Of a DNA stretch of 23,515 nt, positions 6,937 through 15,284 are shown piece after piece. The stretch is from JBEKYD01 sp049509915 (GTDB lineage Bacteria > Acidobacteriota > Terriglobia > Bryobacterales > Bryobacteraceae). The stretch lies in the NCBI GenBank assembly GCA_049509915.1, contig JBEKZL010000126.1, positions 1-23,515 of the forward strand, read 5' to 3'. A model generated the notes under the pieces. That model did not search any database, was not told where the DNA came from, and was given only the letters and a program-made list of their open reading frames with translations. A program made the position numbers and the translations under genes. Numbering within the stretch: the first letter of the stretch is position 1; each line of letters begins with the position of its first letter.

Positions 6937-7938
6937 CTACCAGGGCATCTGGCGCTTGGTGAACTTACGGCCGATTTCGGTGGTCTCCGGACTGGCCGGC
7001 CCCACCATGACACCTTCCTTGATCATATCGACTATATTACCGGGAGCCAGAGAATTCAGGAAAGCCACGTGGTTGGCCTTGCATGCCGCTAATACTCTCG
7101 CTCTGGCGGCAACCATCCTGGGGTCATTGACGGCGTCCCGCCCTGAGGGTACGCCCAGCGACAGCGCCATGTCTCCCGGCCCCCACTCCGCCATTCCGAT
7201 GCCCGGCACCTGCAGGTTGGTTTCCACGTTCGCCAGGGCATACTTATCTTCCTCCTTTACGCCCAGCAGAAGCTCCCCGTTCGGGTTGAGCGGCCAGGGG
7301 TCGGCCTTTTGCTCGTACTCTTGTAACGAAATTCCCCAGATCGCAGCGGCCGGTCCGGATCCATGCTCGCCCCGGTGCCCCTCGCCAAGCAGCGGCCCGA
7401 TCCCCTCTTTGTGGCTCGGAAAGCGGACGGCTTCGATGAATTCCCGAATGGCGCCGGGGTCGTCCGCATGGGTGAGCATGATCCCGTGCACGCCCGCCGC
7501 CAGCACCTGTTGGAACATCCAGGCATTGGCGCGCACCGACGCCGCGTCCAATCCATTGACCGGCACATTGACGATCACCGCCGGCGTGCGATGGCCGCTC
7601 CTGGTCGGGCCGCCCGCCACCAGCCCCTTCATATACGCGGTCAGCCCGACAATGTCATAAGCGGTATGCTCCATGTCGTAGCTGATATAGTCGGCGTAAG
7701 TCTGCGCGTCCTTCTTACCCTGTTCAAAACTGGCTTCCGCACTCGCACCCCCGCCCGGCGCTCCCGTGTGAGACCCCGTATAATAAATCGGCTGGCCGTC
7801 CGCCAACAATTCAACCGCTCGATTGATTCGCTTCGCCTTGTAGGCCTGGTCGCCGTTTTGGGCCAGCGTGACCACCACGCCAAACACCATCGCCAGTGAA
7901 AAACCTGACAGACAAGTTCCCCTCGCAATACGCTTCAT
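6937..7938 (-). CDS. exported HpcH/HpaI-type aldolase
   Basis: This 333-residue protein belongs to the class II pyruvate aldolase family (2,4-dihydroxyhept-2-ene-1,7-dioate aldolase/citrate lyase beta-like TIM barrels), which add or split pyruvate-containing 2-keto acids using a divalent metal. Recognised pieces are YDMEH (87-91), the VNGLDAASVRANAWMFQQVL helix, the acidic pair E229-E230 and the barrel end GIGMAEWGPGDMALSLG (246-262) with D256, which match the metal and substrate sites of the family. Unusually it begins with a signal-like segment (SGFSLAMVFGVVVTLAQ, 11-27), so it is probably exported; most characterised members are cytoplasmic. The gene is between the receptor and the DUF1080 gene, in the same direction. 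Confidence 0.85.
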   Translation of the reverse strand: MKRIARGTCLSGFSLAMVFGVVVTLAQNGDQAYKAKRINRAVELLADGQPIYYTGSHTGAPGGGASAEASFEQGKKDAQTYADYISYDMEHTAYDIVGLTAYMKGLVAGGPTRSGHRTPAVIVNVPVNGLDAASVRANAWMFQQVLAAGVHGIMLTHADDPGAIREFIEAVRFPSHKEGIGPLLGEGHRGEHGSGPAAAIWGISLQEYEQKADPWPLNPNGELLLGVKEEDKYALANVETNLQVPGIGMAEWGPGDMALSLGVPSGRDAVNDPRMVAARARVLAACKANHVAFLNSLAPGNIVDMIKEGVMVGPASPETTEIGRKFTKRQMPW

Positions 7939-8022
7939 GATTTTCCTTTCCGAACTTCTTTAACGAACGGAAATCCGACGGCTCTGTCGAACATCAGATG
8001 CCGCGGAAAAGTGCTCGACTCG

Positions 8023-11000
8023 TCAAAAACTATATTTCAGCGCGACCTGCAACTGCCGCATGGTCCTGGCGCTGGTCACGATGCCGAATACGGTCGGGGA
8101 CCGCGGATCGTTGGGCGGCACATTCCAGTTGGGATGGTTGACTGAGTTAAAGGCCTCAAACCGCACCATCAATGCGTGGCTCTCCCTGATATGGATCAGC
8201 TTCACCAGCGACGCATCGAAGTCCGCGACTCCAGGGGTGAACAGCACGTTCCTTCCCTCGTCACCCGGCAGATAAGACAAGGTCGGACTGGTGAAATTGA
8301 ATGCGGCCGCATTGAAGTAGTTATTCGCGGAGCGGTTCGCCGGGACCGGACTGATTCCGGTGACCTCCGGAAAATCCGCCAGGTTGCCGATGTTGGTGGT
8401 GTCGCCCAAGGTGGAGCCCTGTTCGGGCGTGCCATCCGTCAGCGTCAGGATGCCTCCGAGCTGCCAGCCGCCGAGAATCGCGCCGGGAGCGCCAGAGCCG
8501 AGAAGACTGGTGCCGCGCCCGATCGGCAGATTGTACACGTAGGAAGCCACAAACCGGCGGGCCTCGTCAAATTGCGAAAGCCCGCGCATGGTGTTCAGGG
8601 TGTAGCTGTTGTTAGGCCACAGGGTATCGCCGCTATTGGTGCGCGTCGCGCTACCCCCGTCAATGGCCTTCGACCAAGTGAACGCAATGGTGTAAGCGAG
8701 GCCCTTGACCGGCGTCTGCGTCAGTTTCCAATTGAGTGCGTGGTAGTTGGAATTGACCACGCCCGCCACTTCCTGAAGATTGCCGTATAGCGGCCAGGGA
8801 CGGCGCGACGCGGTGCTGCTGTGGTCGTTCGGCCCGCTCGGAAGGATCGCCTGGTTCAGGACCTGGTAGCGGTCCAGATGGTGTCCTTCATTCCCCAGGT
8901 AACCGACCTCCATCACGATGTGGTGCGACAGCTCGCGCTGCACGTTCAACAAGAATTGCTCGACGTACGGCGTGCGGTTGTTCTGATCGGTGGCCTGGAC
9001 TTGGGGCGCCGCCAGGCACACCCCGCCAAAGCCCGGGCAATTGGGACTCCCGGACTCGGTGGCCCACGGAGAAGACAGGTAGGTGGTCCGCGCGTTCACC
9101 GGGATCACGTATCCGTCTTTTGCAGCCAGGTTACGAGCCATATCGAAAACGATATTGGTGATGTCCTGCACATAGAACATCCCGCCGCCGGCTCGAATGC
9201 TCCAATGTTCCGCCGGGTTGTAGGCCAGACCGATGCGCGGCCCCCAATTGCGGTCGCTGGGGTTGACCAGGCCTCGCCCCATCACGTTGCTGACTTGGGT
9301 TGCCTGTCCTTGCCCAAACTCCCACGTGCTGTTGGGGTAAAAGCTCCCGCTTCCCGGTCTGGTGAAGATCGGTGCCTGCGCATTGGGAATCAAATATGCC
9401 CCGGCCGGACCCACGCCCGTGTCGAACGCCTGGATATTCATTATGTCGTTGTACTTGTCCACCCACGGGCGTTCGTTTTCATAGCGCAACCCAAGGTTCA
9501 GCGTCAGCCGCCGGCTGATTTTCCAGTCGTCCTGGAGGTAACCGGCGAAGAAGGTGGTGCGCATCATGGCGTTGGCTTCGCCCAGGGCACGGTAGGCCTG
9601 GTACGGCAGACCGACCATGAAATCGGCAAAGATGAAACCGCTCGAAGCGCAACTGGCCGGATTGCAGGTGGACTGGCCGTCGAAATCGAACTCGCCATCG
9701 GTTTTCTGGTTACCGTACTGGTCGTAGCGCTGGCGGCGAAGGTCGGCGCCGACCTTGATATTGTGGTTGCCTTTGAGAATCGAGACGGTATCGGTGCCCT
9801 GGAAGTTATTGTCCCGGGTGATCCATGGAGTGACTCCGCCGTAGCCAGTGATGCCCTCCCCAAGACCGATCGCCGGAATGCCGTAAGCCAATGGGCTGGG
9901 AGCCGCCAGGCCGGTAATCCCGAGCGTGCCCTGCACGTTGGTTGTGTTGGCGTAATCGCCGGTCAGATTGTTTTCAAACTCGTTCCAGGAGAAACGGGCC
10001 TCGTTCACCAGGGAGGGACTCAGAATGCGCGTGTTGGCCAGCACCGCCTGCCGAACTACAGTCCCGGTAATCGTGTCTCCCCCATAAAAAGTCCCAGCGG
10101 CTTCTTGCAAGTCGTTGCCCCAACTGAAGCGGCCAAACCAGGTTGACTTGGAGTTCTCGTTCCAGTCAATGCGCTGGTTAAACTGGGTGGAGTCGGTCGG
10201 CGACAGGGCGTTGCGATGGAAATTGCGTGCGTTCAGCGTGTCGCCTGGGATGGTCGTGGTCGGATAGTACTTGAGCAGGTTCACCGTTTGCGGGCTGATC
10301 TCCGAGGAGGGGATTATGTTTCCCGGAAACGGGTTGGCGGTGCCCGCCCCGGAGGTGTTGTAGACGCGCGTCAGGGGATCGTAAATGATCTGGCTGATTT
10401 GCGTGAAGTTGCCGGCGCGCATCAGGTCGGTAGCCACCGGAGCAATCTCCTGGTAAGTGGTCCGATCGCGGAGCGCTTCGAAATTCGACATGAAAAACAG
10501 CCGGTTCTTGGCATTGAATATCTTGGGGATCGAGGTCGGCCCCGACAGCGTGAAGCCGTAATCGTTGCGCCGAAAGGGATTCTTTGGGCCCACCTGCTCC
10601 CATTGTTTGGCGTCCATGTCGTCATTGCGCAGGAACTCGAAAGCGGCCAAGTGGTAGGCATTCGCTCCAGGCAGGGTGTTGACGTTGATCTGCGAGGCTC
10701 CCCGCCCGAACTCGGCTGAGTAAACACCGGTCAGCACCTTGAATTCCTGAATGGCGTCCACGGAGGGGTGGACGATGTAGGAATTCCAGTTGGGATCGGT
10801 ATTCTCCACGCCGTCGAGCGTATAGTGGTTGTATTCCAGGCGCTGCCCGGCGACGGAAATCGCCGTGGAAGCGCGGACACCGCCCTGCAAGCCACTGCCA
10901 CCGCCGCCGGTCATTTCTCCCACCGCATTGGAACTCAACATCACCAGGCTCAGATAGTCGCGCCCGTTGAGGGGAAGGTTCACGATTTGCGTGGATTCGA

Positions 11001-11400
11001 TGACGCTGCCGATCGCGACCGATTCGGTGTTGAGCAGCGGCGCTCCGCCGGTGACCTCCACCTGCTGGGTGATCTCGCCGAGTTCCAGCCGGAAATCGAT
11101 ACGCGCCACATCGCCGACGTGTACCTCCACGTCCGACTGTGTGGTGACCTTGAATCCGGATTTCTCGGCGCGAACCGCATACGCGCCCGGCACCAGATAG
11201 GGAACGGAATATACGCCCGAGTCGTTGCTGGCCGCACTACGAGCTTGTTGCGTTGCGGTATTCGTCACCCGAACCTGGGCTCCCGCGATGACCGCACCGC
11301 TGGCATCCGTGACTGTGCCTGTGATTTCGCCGAACTGTTGCCCGCAAAGTTGGAATACAGGCAACGCAGCGAGGAGAAGAATGCTATACCACCGTGACAT
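8023..11400 (-). CDS. TonB-dependent receptor-like outer-membrane protein with carboxypeptidase-regulatory-like domain
   Basis: The 1125-residue protein has a signal peptide (1-20), a carboxypeptidase-regulatory-like beta-sandwich (about 23-110: ITGTVTDASGAVIAGAQVRV), a plug with NLPLNGRDYLSLVML (141-155) and a 22-strand-type barrel to the end. The last residues VALKYSF finish in phenylalanine, the usual signal for outer-membrane insertion. This is the Oar-like receptor family that is greatly expanded in Acidobacteriota; members take up large or complex substrates with energy from TonB-ExbBD. No clear TonB box is visible. The start at 11400 was chosen because it begins the signal peptide and has AAGGTGGGAA just upstream; a longer frame to 11550 would add 50 non-protein-like residues. 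It heads the minus-strand block, so it is the likely uptake component. Confidence 0.93.
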   Translation of the reverse strand: MSRWYSILLLAALPVFQLCGQQFGEITGTVTDASGAVIAGAQVRVTNTATQQARSAASNDSGVYSVPYLVPGAYAVRAEKSGFKVTTQSDVEVHVGDVARIDFRLELGEITQQVEVTGGAPLLNTESVAIGSVIESTQIVNLPLNGRDYLSLVMLSSNAVGEMTGGGGSGLQGGVRASTAISVAGQRLEYNHYTLDGVENTDPNWNSYIVHPSVDAIQEFKVLTGVYSAEFGRGASQINVNTLPGANAYHLAAFEFLRNDDMDAKQWEQVGPKNPFRRNDYGFTLSGPTSIPKIFNAKNRLFFMSNFEALRDRTTYQEIAPVATDLMRAGNFTQISQIIYDPLTRVYNTSGAGTANPFPGNIIPSSEISPQTVNLLKYYPTTTIPGDTLNARNFHRNALSPTDSTQFNQRIDWNENSKSTWFGRFSWGNDLQEAAGTFYGGDTITGTVVRQAVLANTRILSPSLVNEARFSWNEFENNLTGDYANTTNVQGTLGITGLAAPSPLAYGIPAIGLGEGITGYGGVTPWITRDNNFQGTDTVSILKGNHNIKVGADLRRQRYDQYGNQKTDGEFDFDGQSTCNPASCASSGFIFADFMVGLPYQAYRALGEANAMMRTTFFAGYLQDDWKISRRLTLNLGLRYENERPWVDKYNDIMNIQAFDTGVGPAGAYLIPNAQAPIFTRPGSGSFYPNSTWEFGQGQATQVSNVMGRGLVNPSDRNWGPRIGLAYNPAEHWSIRAGGGMFYVQDITNIVFDMARNLAAKDGYVIPVNARTTYLSSPWATESGSPNCPGFGGVCLAAPQVQATDQNNRTPYVEQFLLNVQRELSHHIVMEVGYLGNEGHHLDRYQVLNQAILPSGPNDHSSTASRRPWPLYGNLQEVAGVVNSNYHALNWKLTQTPVKGLAYTIAFTWSKAIDGGSATRTNSGDTLWPNNSYTLNTMRGLSQFDEARRFVASYVYNLPIGRGTSLLGSGAPGAILGGWQLGGILTLTDGTPEQGSTLGDTTNIGNLADFPEVTGISPVPANRSANNYFNAAAFNFTSPTLSYLPGDEGRNVLFTPGVADFDASLVKLIHIRESHALMVRFEAFNSVNHPNWNVPPNDPRSPTVFGIVTSARTMRQLQVALKYSF

Positions 11401-11487
11401 TTCCCACCTTCTTTCAACGAACCCGGTTGAAGCATCGCCCACTGCCGCCGGGACATTCCTGCAACAGTTCCGTCTCAAACAGATCAG

Positions 11488-11534
11488 CGAGTGACAACGA
11501 GTGATATTGTGTACTAATCCGTCGCGAAAATCAA
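11488..11534 (-). promoter_or_regulatory. possible promoter with a 10-bp-period direct repeat upstream of the receptor gene
   Basis: On the minus strand TTGATT (11534-11529) and CACAAT (11511-11506) are 17 bp apart, each with four of six consensus bases. Just downstream, where transcription would begin, CGAGTGA is repeated on the plus strand at 11488-11494 and 11498-11504, exactly one helical turn apart. The pair could be an operator. The match to consensus is weak. The other parts of the 336-bp gap (11401-11736) contain the receptor leader and one copy of a 19-nt repeat at 11611. Confidence 0.3.
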
Positions 11535-11610
11535 GACAATAAGGAAACAATACAACACCAATCCGCTCGACTTAAGCGGTTGGATGTATAATCGGATTCC
11601 GCGAGTTAAG

Positions 11611-11629
11611 GTGGCGCCGGCACTCTTCG
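11611..11629. repeat. first copy of a 19-nt direct repeat
   Basis: GTGGCGCCGGCACTCTTCG occurs exactly at 11611-11629 and again at 12709-12727, on either side of the Tat-exported propeller gene. The first copy lies in the leader of that gene. Confidence 0.9.
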
Positions 11630-11736
11630 GCTCCGCGGCGAGTCTCTACACCGCGCTTCCGCGCGTGATACGGGAGCGGCGGGCTAGGTCACTCCTGCCT
11701 GGGCTCCAAGACCGGCTCCTCGGGGGGGCGGGAAAC

Positions 11737-12630
11737 GTGGACACCAATAGAAGAGACTTTATCGGCGCCGGTTTGGTTGTCGGGTGGCTGGGTGGGCGCC
11801 CGGTTCTTGCGCGAGGGCCCCAGCAGGCAACCGGAGGCCGCGGCGGGGTGGGCATTCCCCATCGTAAGGTGAAAACGACAGTGCTGTTCCGCTCGCCGGG
11901 CATGTACCCGAACGGGCTTGCGGTGGCGCCCGAAGGTTTGTGGATCGCCCAACAAAAACTCTCGGCGCAGCAGGCCGCCCTATGGAACCAACCGGTTCCG
12001 AAAGACCGGGACGAAGCCGCCTGGCTGGTCGATTGGAATGGCAGGCTGCTGAAGACGGTAACGACCCAGTCTCGAAACACCAGCGGAATGGCCTATGGCA
12101 ACGGCTGTGTCTGGATGGGCGCGAATACGGAACCGCAGGGCATTTTCCAGACGGACATGGAATCGAAGACAGTCAGTCATCGACAGATTCCGCTCGGGCC
12201 CGTCAATGACGGCGGCGGCTGTCACGGGGCCCAGTGGCACGAAGGCAAGCTATGGATCGTGGCGAACCGGATCGCCGGGCTCCTGCGCGTCGATCCCAAT
12301 ACCTGGGAGCCGGAGCTGCTGATCCCCATCCACCACACGGCGGAGATGCCGCGATGGCACGACATGACTTTCGATCGGGATGGCGCCATCTGGCAGGTGA
12401 TGGGGAACGATAGCAAGAGCTTTGCCGAAGGCCGGCCCGCCTTAGTCAAGTACGACGCCCAAACCGGCCGCCTGCTCGAAACCGCGGAGTTCCTTCCCGG
12501 CTCCGCCGACCCGCACGGACTGGAATTTCACGACGGCGCTCTGATCAGTTGCGACGCCGGCGTCCATCCTGGCTGGACGGATCGCGACAGCCCGTCGAGC
12601 GGCGCTATCTTCCGCATCGATTTTGTTTAA
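11737..12630 (+). CDS. Tat-exported beta-propeller-like protein
   Basis: From a GTG at 11737 the product is 297 residues. It starts VDTNRRDFIGAGLVVGWLGG, a twin-arginine signal (RR at 5-6), so it is folded before export to the periplasm. The rest consists of repeated strand units with W/D-G patterns (GLWIAQQK, LVDWNGRLLKTV, GCVWMGANTEPQG, GKLWIVANRIAGLLRVDP, GAIWQVMGND) that resemble SMP-30/quinoprotein or NHL-type propellers, which bind small ligands or act as lactonases. No catalytic assignment is possible. An upstream in-frame start at 11584 would add 51 residues that hide the signal and include repeat sequence, so it was not chosen. The GTG is preceded by a G-rich tract that could serve as a ribosome site. 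It diverges from the receptor gene and ends 118 bp before the convergent dehydrogenase gene. Confidence 0.8.
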   Translation: MDTNRRDFIGAGLVVGWLGGRPVLARGPQQATGGRGGVGIPHRKVKTTVLFRSPGMYPNGLAVAPEGLWIAQQKLSAQQAALWNQPVPKDRDEAAWLVDWNGRLLKTVTTQSRNTSGMAYGNGCVWMGANTEPQGIFQTDMESKTVSHRQIPLGPVNDGGGCHGAQWHEGKLWIVANRIAGLLRVDPNTWEPELLIPIHHTAEMPRWHDMTFDRDGAIWQVMGNDSKSFAEGRPALVKYDAQTGRLLETAEFLPGSADPHGLEFHDGALISCDAGVHPGWTDRDSPSSGAIFRIDFV

Positions 12631-12653
12631 GCGCCCGACTCCAATGACCGGGA

Positions 12654-12679
12654 ACCGCTCCTTTACGTAAGGGAGCGGT
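12654..12679. repeat. 26-bp palindrome made from two half-copies of the dispersed repeat
   Basis: The sequence ACCGCTCCTTTACGTAAGGGAGCGGT, split here as ACCGCTCCTTTAC and GTAAGGGAGCGGT, reads the same on both strands except at one base pair. Each half is the ACCGCTCCCTTACG start of the dispersed repeat, fused through a central ACGT. It begins 24 bp after the propeller gene stop, so it can act as a terminator stem, though no T-run follows. Confidence 0.85.
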
Positions 12680-12708
12680 CGGTGCGGTTGTTAGGGAGCC
12701 GGCCCTAA

Positions 12709-12737
12709 GTGGCGCCGGCACTCTTCGCCGCCGGCGC
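12709..12737. terminator. stem-loop between convergent genes, with second copy of the 19-nt repeat
   Basis: The 19-nt repeat occupies 12709-12727. Within it GCGCCGGC (12712-12719) pairs perfectly with GCCGGCGC (12730-12737) across a 10-nt loop. The hairpin lies between the propeller gene (ends 12630) and the dehydrogenase gene (ends 12748, minus strand). A shorter TTAGGG...CCCTAA stem is just upstream (12691-12708). It can terminate both transcripts; the lack of a T-run makes this uncertain. Confidence 0.5.
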
Positions 12738-12747
12738 TGGGAAGGAG

Positions 12748-13758
12748 CTAAAAGCCCTCCTTCTTGTCCACTACATTAAGCAACGGGAGTCCGGCGCCGA
12801 ACCGCCTGATGTTCTCGCTGACGATGTGATTCAGGCGCGCCTGCAGATTGTCGGAACCGCCGGAGGTATGGGGCGTGATCACGACGTTGGGAAACTTCCA
12901 GAGGGGGTCGCCTTTGGGCAGCGGCTCGGGGTCGGTGACGTCCAGGCCCGCTCCGGCGAGGCGTCCGCTGTCGAGCGCCTTGACCAACCCCGCGTGGCTG
13001 TAGATCGCCCCGCGCGACATGGCGATGAAATACGAGCCCTGTTTCATCAGTTCGAACTCGTGCGGGCCCATCATTCCCTCGCTCTTCTTGGTATGCGGCA
13101 CCGAAATGAAAACGACATTGGCCTCGGGCAGCACCGAATCGAGCATGTCCGGGGGCACGACGCGCTGCACCGTGTTGCCCGTGGGAATGTCGCGGATGTC
13201 CACGCCGATGACCCTCATGCCGAAGCCATGCGCCCGCTGGGCGATCTGGCTGCCTATTCCACCGACGCCGATGATGACGGCCGTCTTGCCATCCAACTCG
13301 AACATTCCGCTCCGTCCCGGCGGCCATTCTTCGAGATGCTGCCGGGGAATGGTAACGTTCAACCTGCGCGTCAGCGCCAGCAGGAAGGCAAACGCGTGAT
13401 CGGCGATCTGCGGGCCATAGACGTTCTTAGCATTGGTGACTACCACGTCGCTATCGATCAATGCCGGGAACAGACCGACCTGCTCGGCGTGGGGTTCGAC
13501 ACCCGCGCTCGAGATGTGCAGCCACTTCAACTGCTTGGCCTGTTTGAATAACTCGGGCGTTAACTGGACTCCTACCATGGCGTCGGCATCCACGATTTCC
13601 TTGGCGAGATCGGCGCCGCGGGCCGCCACGATCCTCACGTTTGGAGCAGTCACCGCCAGTTCCTTCAACATCTCGGGCGAGAGGTTGGCAATCACTTTCT
13701 TGGTTTGAGCAGTCAAGACGAAGCTTAATAGCAGTAGGGAAGACAAAAGTCTTTTCAT
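12748..13758 (-). CDS. D-2-hydroxyacid dehydrogenase with N-terminal signal peptide
   Basis: This 336-residue NAD-dependent oxidoreductase reduces 2-keto acids to D-2-hydroxy acids or the reverse. The Rossmann motif is GVGGIGSQIAQ (164-174) with acidic D187 at the end of the next strand (VIGVD), which points to NAD rather than NADP. The catalytic triad of the family is present: R249 (MSRGAIY), E278 (DPEPLP) and H297 (TPHTSG). Residues 1-18 (MKRLLSSLLLLSFVLTAQ) form a signal-like segment, odd for an NAD enzyme that normally works in the cytoplasm. It may be a periplasmic paralogue or membrane-anchored. Glyoxylate, hydroxypyruvate or phenylpyruvate could be the substrate; the neighbouring glyoxylate genes favour one of the first two, as inference. 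Confidence 0.87.
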   Translation of the reverse strand: MKRLLSSLLLLSFVLTAQTKKVIANLSPEMLKELAVTAPNVRIVAARGADLAKEIVDADAMVGVQLTPELFKQAKQLKWLHISSAGVEPHAEQVGLFPALIDSDVVVTNAKNVYGPQIADHAFAFLLALTRRLNVTIPRQHLEEWPPGRSGMFELDGKTAVIIGVGGIGSQIAQRAHGFGMRVIGVDIRDIPTGNTVQRVVPPDMLDSVLPEANVVFISVPHTKKSEGMMGPHEFELMKQGSYFIAMSRGAIYSHAGLVKALDSGRLAGAGLDVTDPEPLPKGDPLWKFPNVVITPHTSGGSDNLQARLNHIVSENIRRFGAGLPLLNVVDKKEGF

Positions 13759-13874
13759 GAGCCCCGCCTCCAGTGGGGGTCCTGCCGGAATATTTTACTC
13801 CAGATTCACGCGTCCAGACGGTTCTTGCGTTGGCGGAGGGTGCTTTACCGGTCCGGGGAGATCCGTTCCCGGCT

Positions 13875-13952
13875 ACCGCTCCGCGGTTGCAGCTCAGTAA
13901 GTGATTGAAAACGCGCGGTGCCCGTAACCGAGCCGCGACCGCGAGGGAGCGG
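13875..13952. repeat. inverted pair of the dispersed repeat
   Basis: A left copy at about 13875-13895 (ACCGCTCCGCGGTTGCAGCTC, with three bases lost relative to the full repeat) faces a right copy at 13925-13952 (complement CCGCTCCCTCGCGGTCGCGG then CTCGGTTA), about 30 bp apart. The element sits in the 344-bp gap (13759-14102) between the divergent dehydrogenase and aminotransferase genes. Nothing else is recognised in that gap. Confidence 0.8.
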
Positions 13953-14102
13953 CTGCCGCGCCTGAACGGTGAATCCCCCAAATCGGTTAAGCACCCGTTG
14001 GCGGGTCCGCCAACCCGCGGCCGTTTATGTCTGATAAGATTCTGAAAACGGCCAACTGTGGCGACGACGGGCTGCGGTGACACTTCGCCCGGAGAAGTAA
14101 CG

Positions 14103-15284
14103 ATGAGACATCCGACCGGCAGACACTTTCTTCAAATACCGGGTCCGACCAATGTTCCGGACCGGGTTCTGCGCGCCCTGGACAATCCTACGATCGACCA
14201 TCGCGGCGCGGGTTTCGCGGAGTTGGGCAAGTCTTGCCTGGAGGGCATGAAGGCCGTCTTTCGGACCGACAACCCCGTGATTATCTTCCCGTCCTCCGGC
14301 ACGGGCGCGTGGGAGGCGGCATTGGTCAACACCTTGAGTCCGGGAGACCGGGTGCTGGCGTTCGAGACCGGGCAATTCGCCACGCTTTGGGCCAAGATGG
14401 CGGCAGACCTCGGCCTGCGGGTGGACTTTGTGCCGGGCGACTGGAGACACGGCGTGGACCCGGCGGAGGCAGCGGCCAAGCTAAGTGCCGACAGCGACCA
14501 CGAGATTAAGGCCGTCCTGGTGGTCCACAACGAGACTTCGACCGGCGTCCGGAGCGACGTCGCGGCCGTCCGCCGTGCGCTCGACGACGCCAGGCATCCA
14601 GGCCTGCTGCTGGTGGACACCATTTCTTCGCTGGCGGCGATGGACTACCGGCACGATGAGTGGGGCGTGGATGTCTCGGTCTGTGGCTCTCAAAAGGGGC
14701 TCATGCTTCCGCCCGGCCTCTCTTTCAATGCGGTCAGCTCGAAAGCTATCGCGGCCAGTAAGAACTCCAAACTGCCCAAGAGTTACTGGCGATGGGAAGA
14801 AATGCTGGCTAACAACCCTCGTGGATTCTTTCCTTATACTCCCGCCACCAACCTGCTGTACGGCCTGCGGGAAGCTCTGAAAATGCTCCAGGAGGAAGGG
14901 CTCGAAAACGTCTTTCGCCGTCACGACCGCCTGGCCGAGGCCACCCGCCGTGCGGTGCGCGCCTGGAATCTGGAGATCTGGGCCGCGAATCCAGCCGAGT
15001 ACAGCAGTTCGAGTACGGCTGTTCTGCTGCCGGACGGCTGCAGCGAATCCGCCTTCCGGGCAGTCGTGCTGGAACGATTCAACATGTCGCTCGGGGCGGG
15101 ATTGGGAAAGACCGCGGGCAAGGTCTTTCGCATCGGTCACCTGGGAGATTTCAACGATCTCATGCTGGCGGGTACTTTGGCTGGTGTCGAAATGGGGCTC
15201 GAGCTTGCCGGTATTCCGCACCGAAAGGGCGGAATCGCCGCCGCTCTCGATTACCTGATCGGGCAGGAAAGCGTGACAGGGTGA
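14103..15284 (+). CDS. class V aminotransferase, serine-glyoxylate type
   Basis: The 393-residue PLP enzyme belongs to the fold-type I class V aminotransferases that include serine-glyoxylate and alanine-glyoxylate aminotransferases. Conserved parts are FLQIPGPTNVPDRVLRAL (9-26), HRGAGFAEL (33-41), VIIFPSSGTGAWEAAL (59-74), D172 (LLVDTISSLAAMD), the PLP lysine K198 (CGSQKGLMLPPG) and the carboxylate-binding R343 (VFRIGHLGD). It would convert glyoxylate to glycine with serine or alanine as amino donor. The ATG at 14103 has GGAGAAG six bases upstream, a good ribosome site. Its stop overlaps the start of the oxidase gene (GTGA), so the two are translated together. That coupling supports a joint role: the oxidase makes glyoxylate and this enzyme aminates it. 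Confidence 0.9.
   Translation: MRHPTGRHFLQIPGPTNVPDRVLRALDNPTIDHRGAGFAELGKSCLEGMKAVFRTDNPVIIFPSSGTGAWEAALVNTLSPGDRVLAFETGQFATLWAKMAADLGLRVDFVPGDWRHGVDPAEAAAKLSADSDHEIKAVLVVHNETSTGVRSDVAAVRRALDDARHPGLLLVDTISSLAAMDYRHDEWGVDVSVCGSQKGLMLPPGLSFNAVSSKAIAASKNSKLPKSYWRWEEMLANNPRGFFPYTPATNLLYGLREALKMLQEEGLENVFRRHDRLAEATRRAVRAWNLEIWAANPAEYSSSSTAVLLPDGCSESAFRAVVLERFNMSLGAGLGKTAGKVFRIGHLGDFNDLMLAGTLAGVEMGLELAGIPHRKGGIAAALDYLIGQESVTG

Noticed and set aside
8821..10146. A 441-codon open frame on the plus strand
   Set aside because: It lies antisense inside the receptor gene and has no recognisable domain.
11584..11736. A start at 11584 for the propeller gene
   Set aside because: It would put 51 arginine-rich residues, partly encoded by repeat DNA, ahead of a clear twin-arginine signal.
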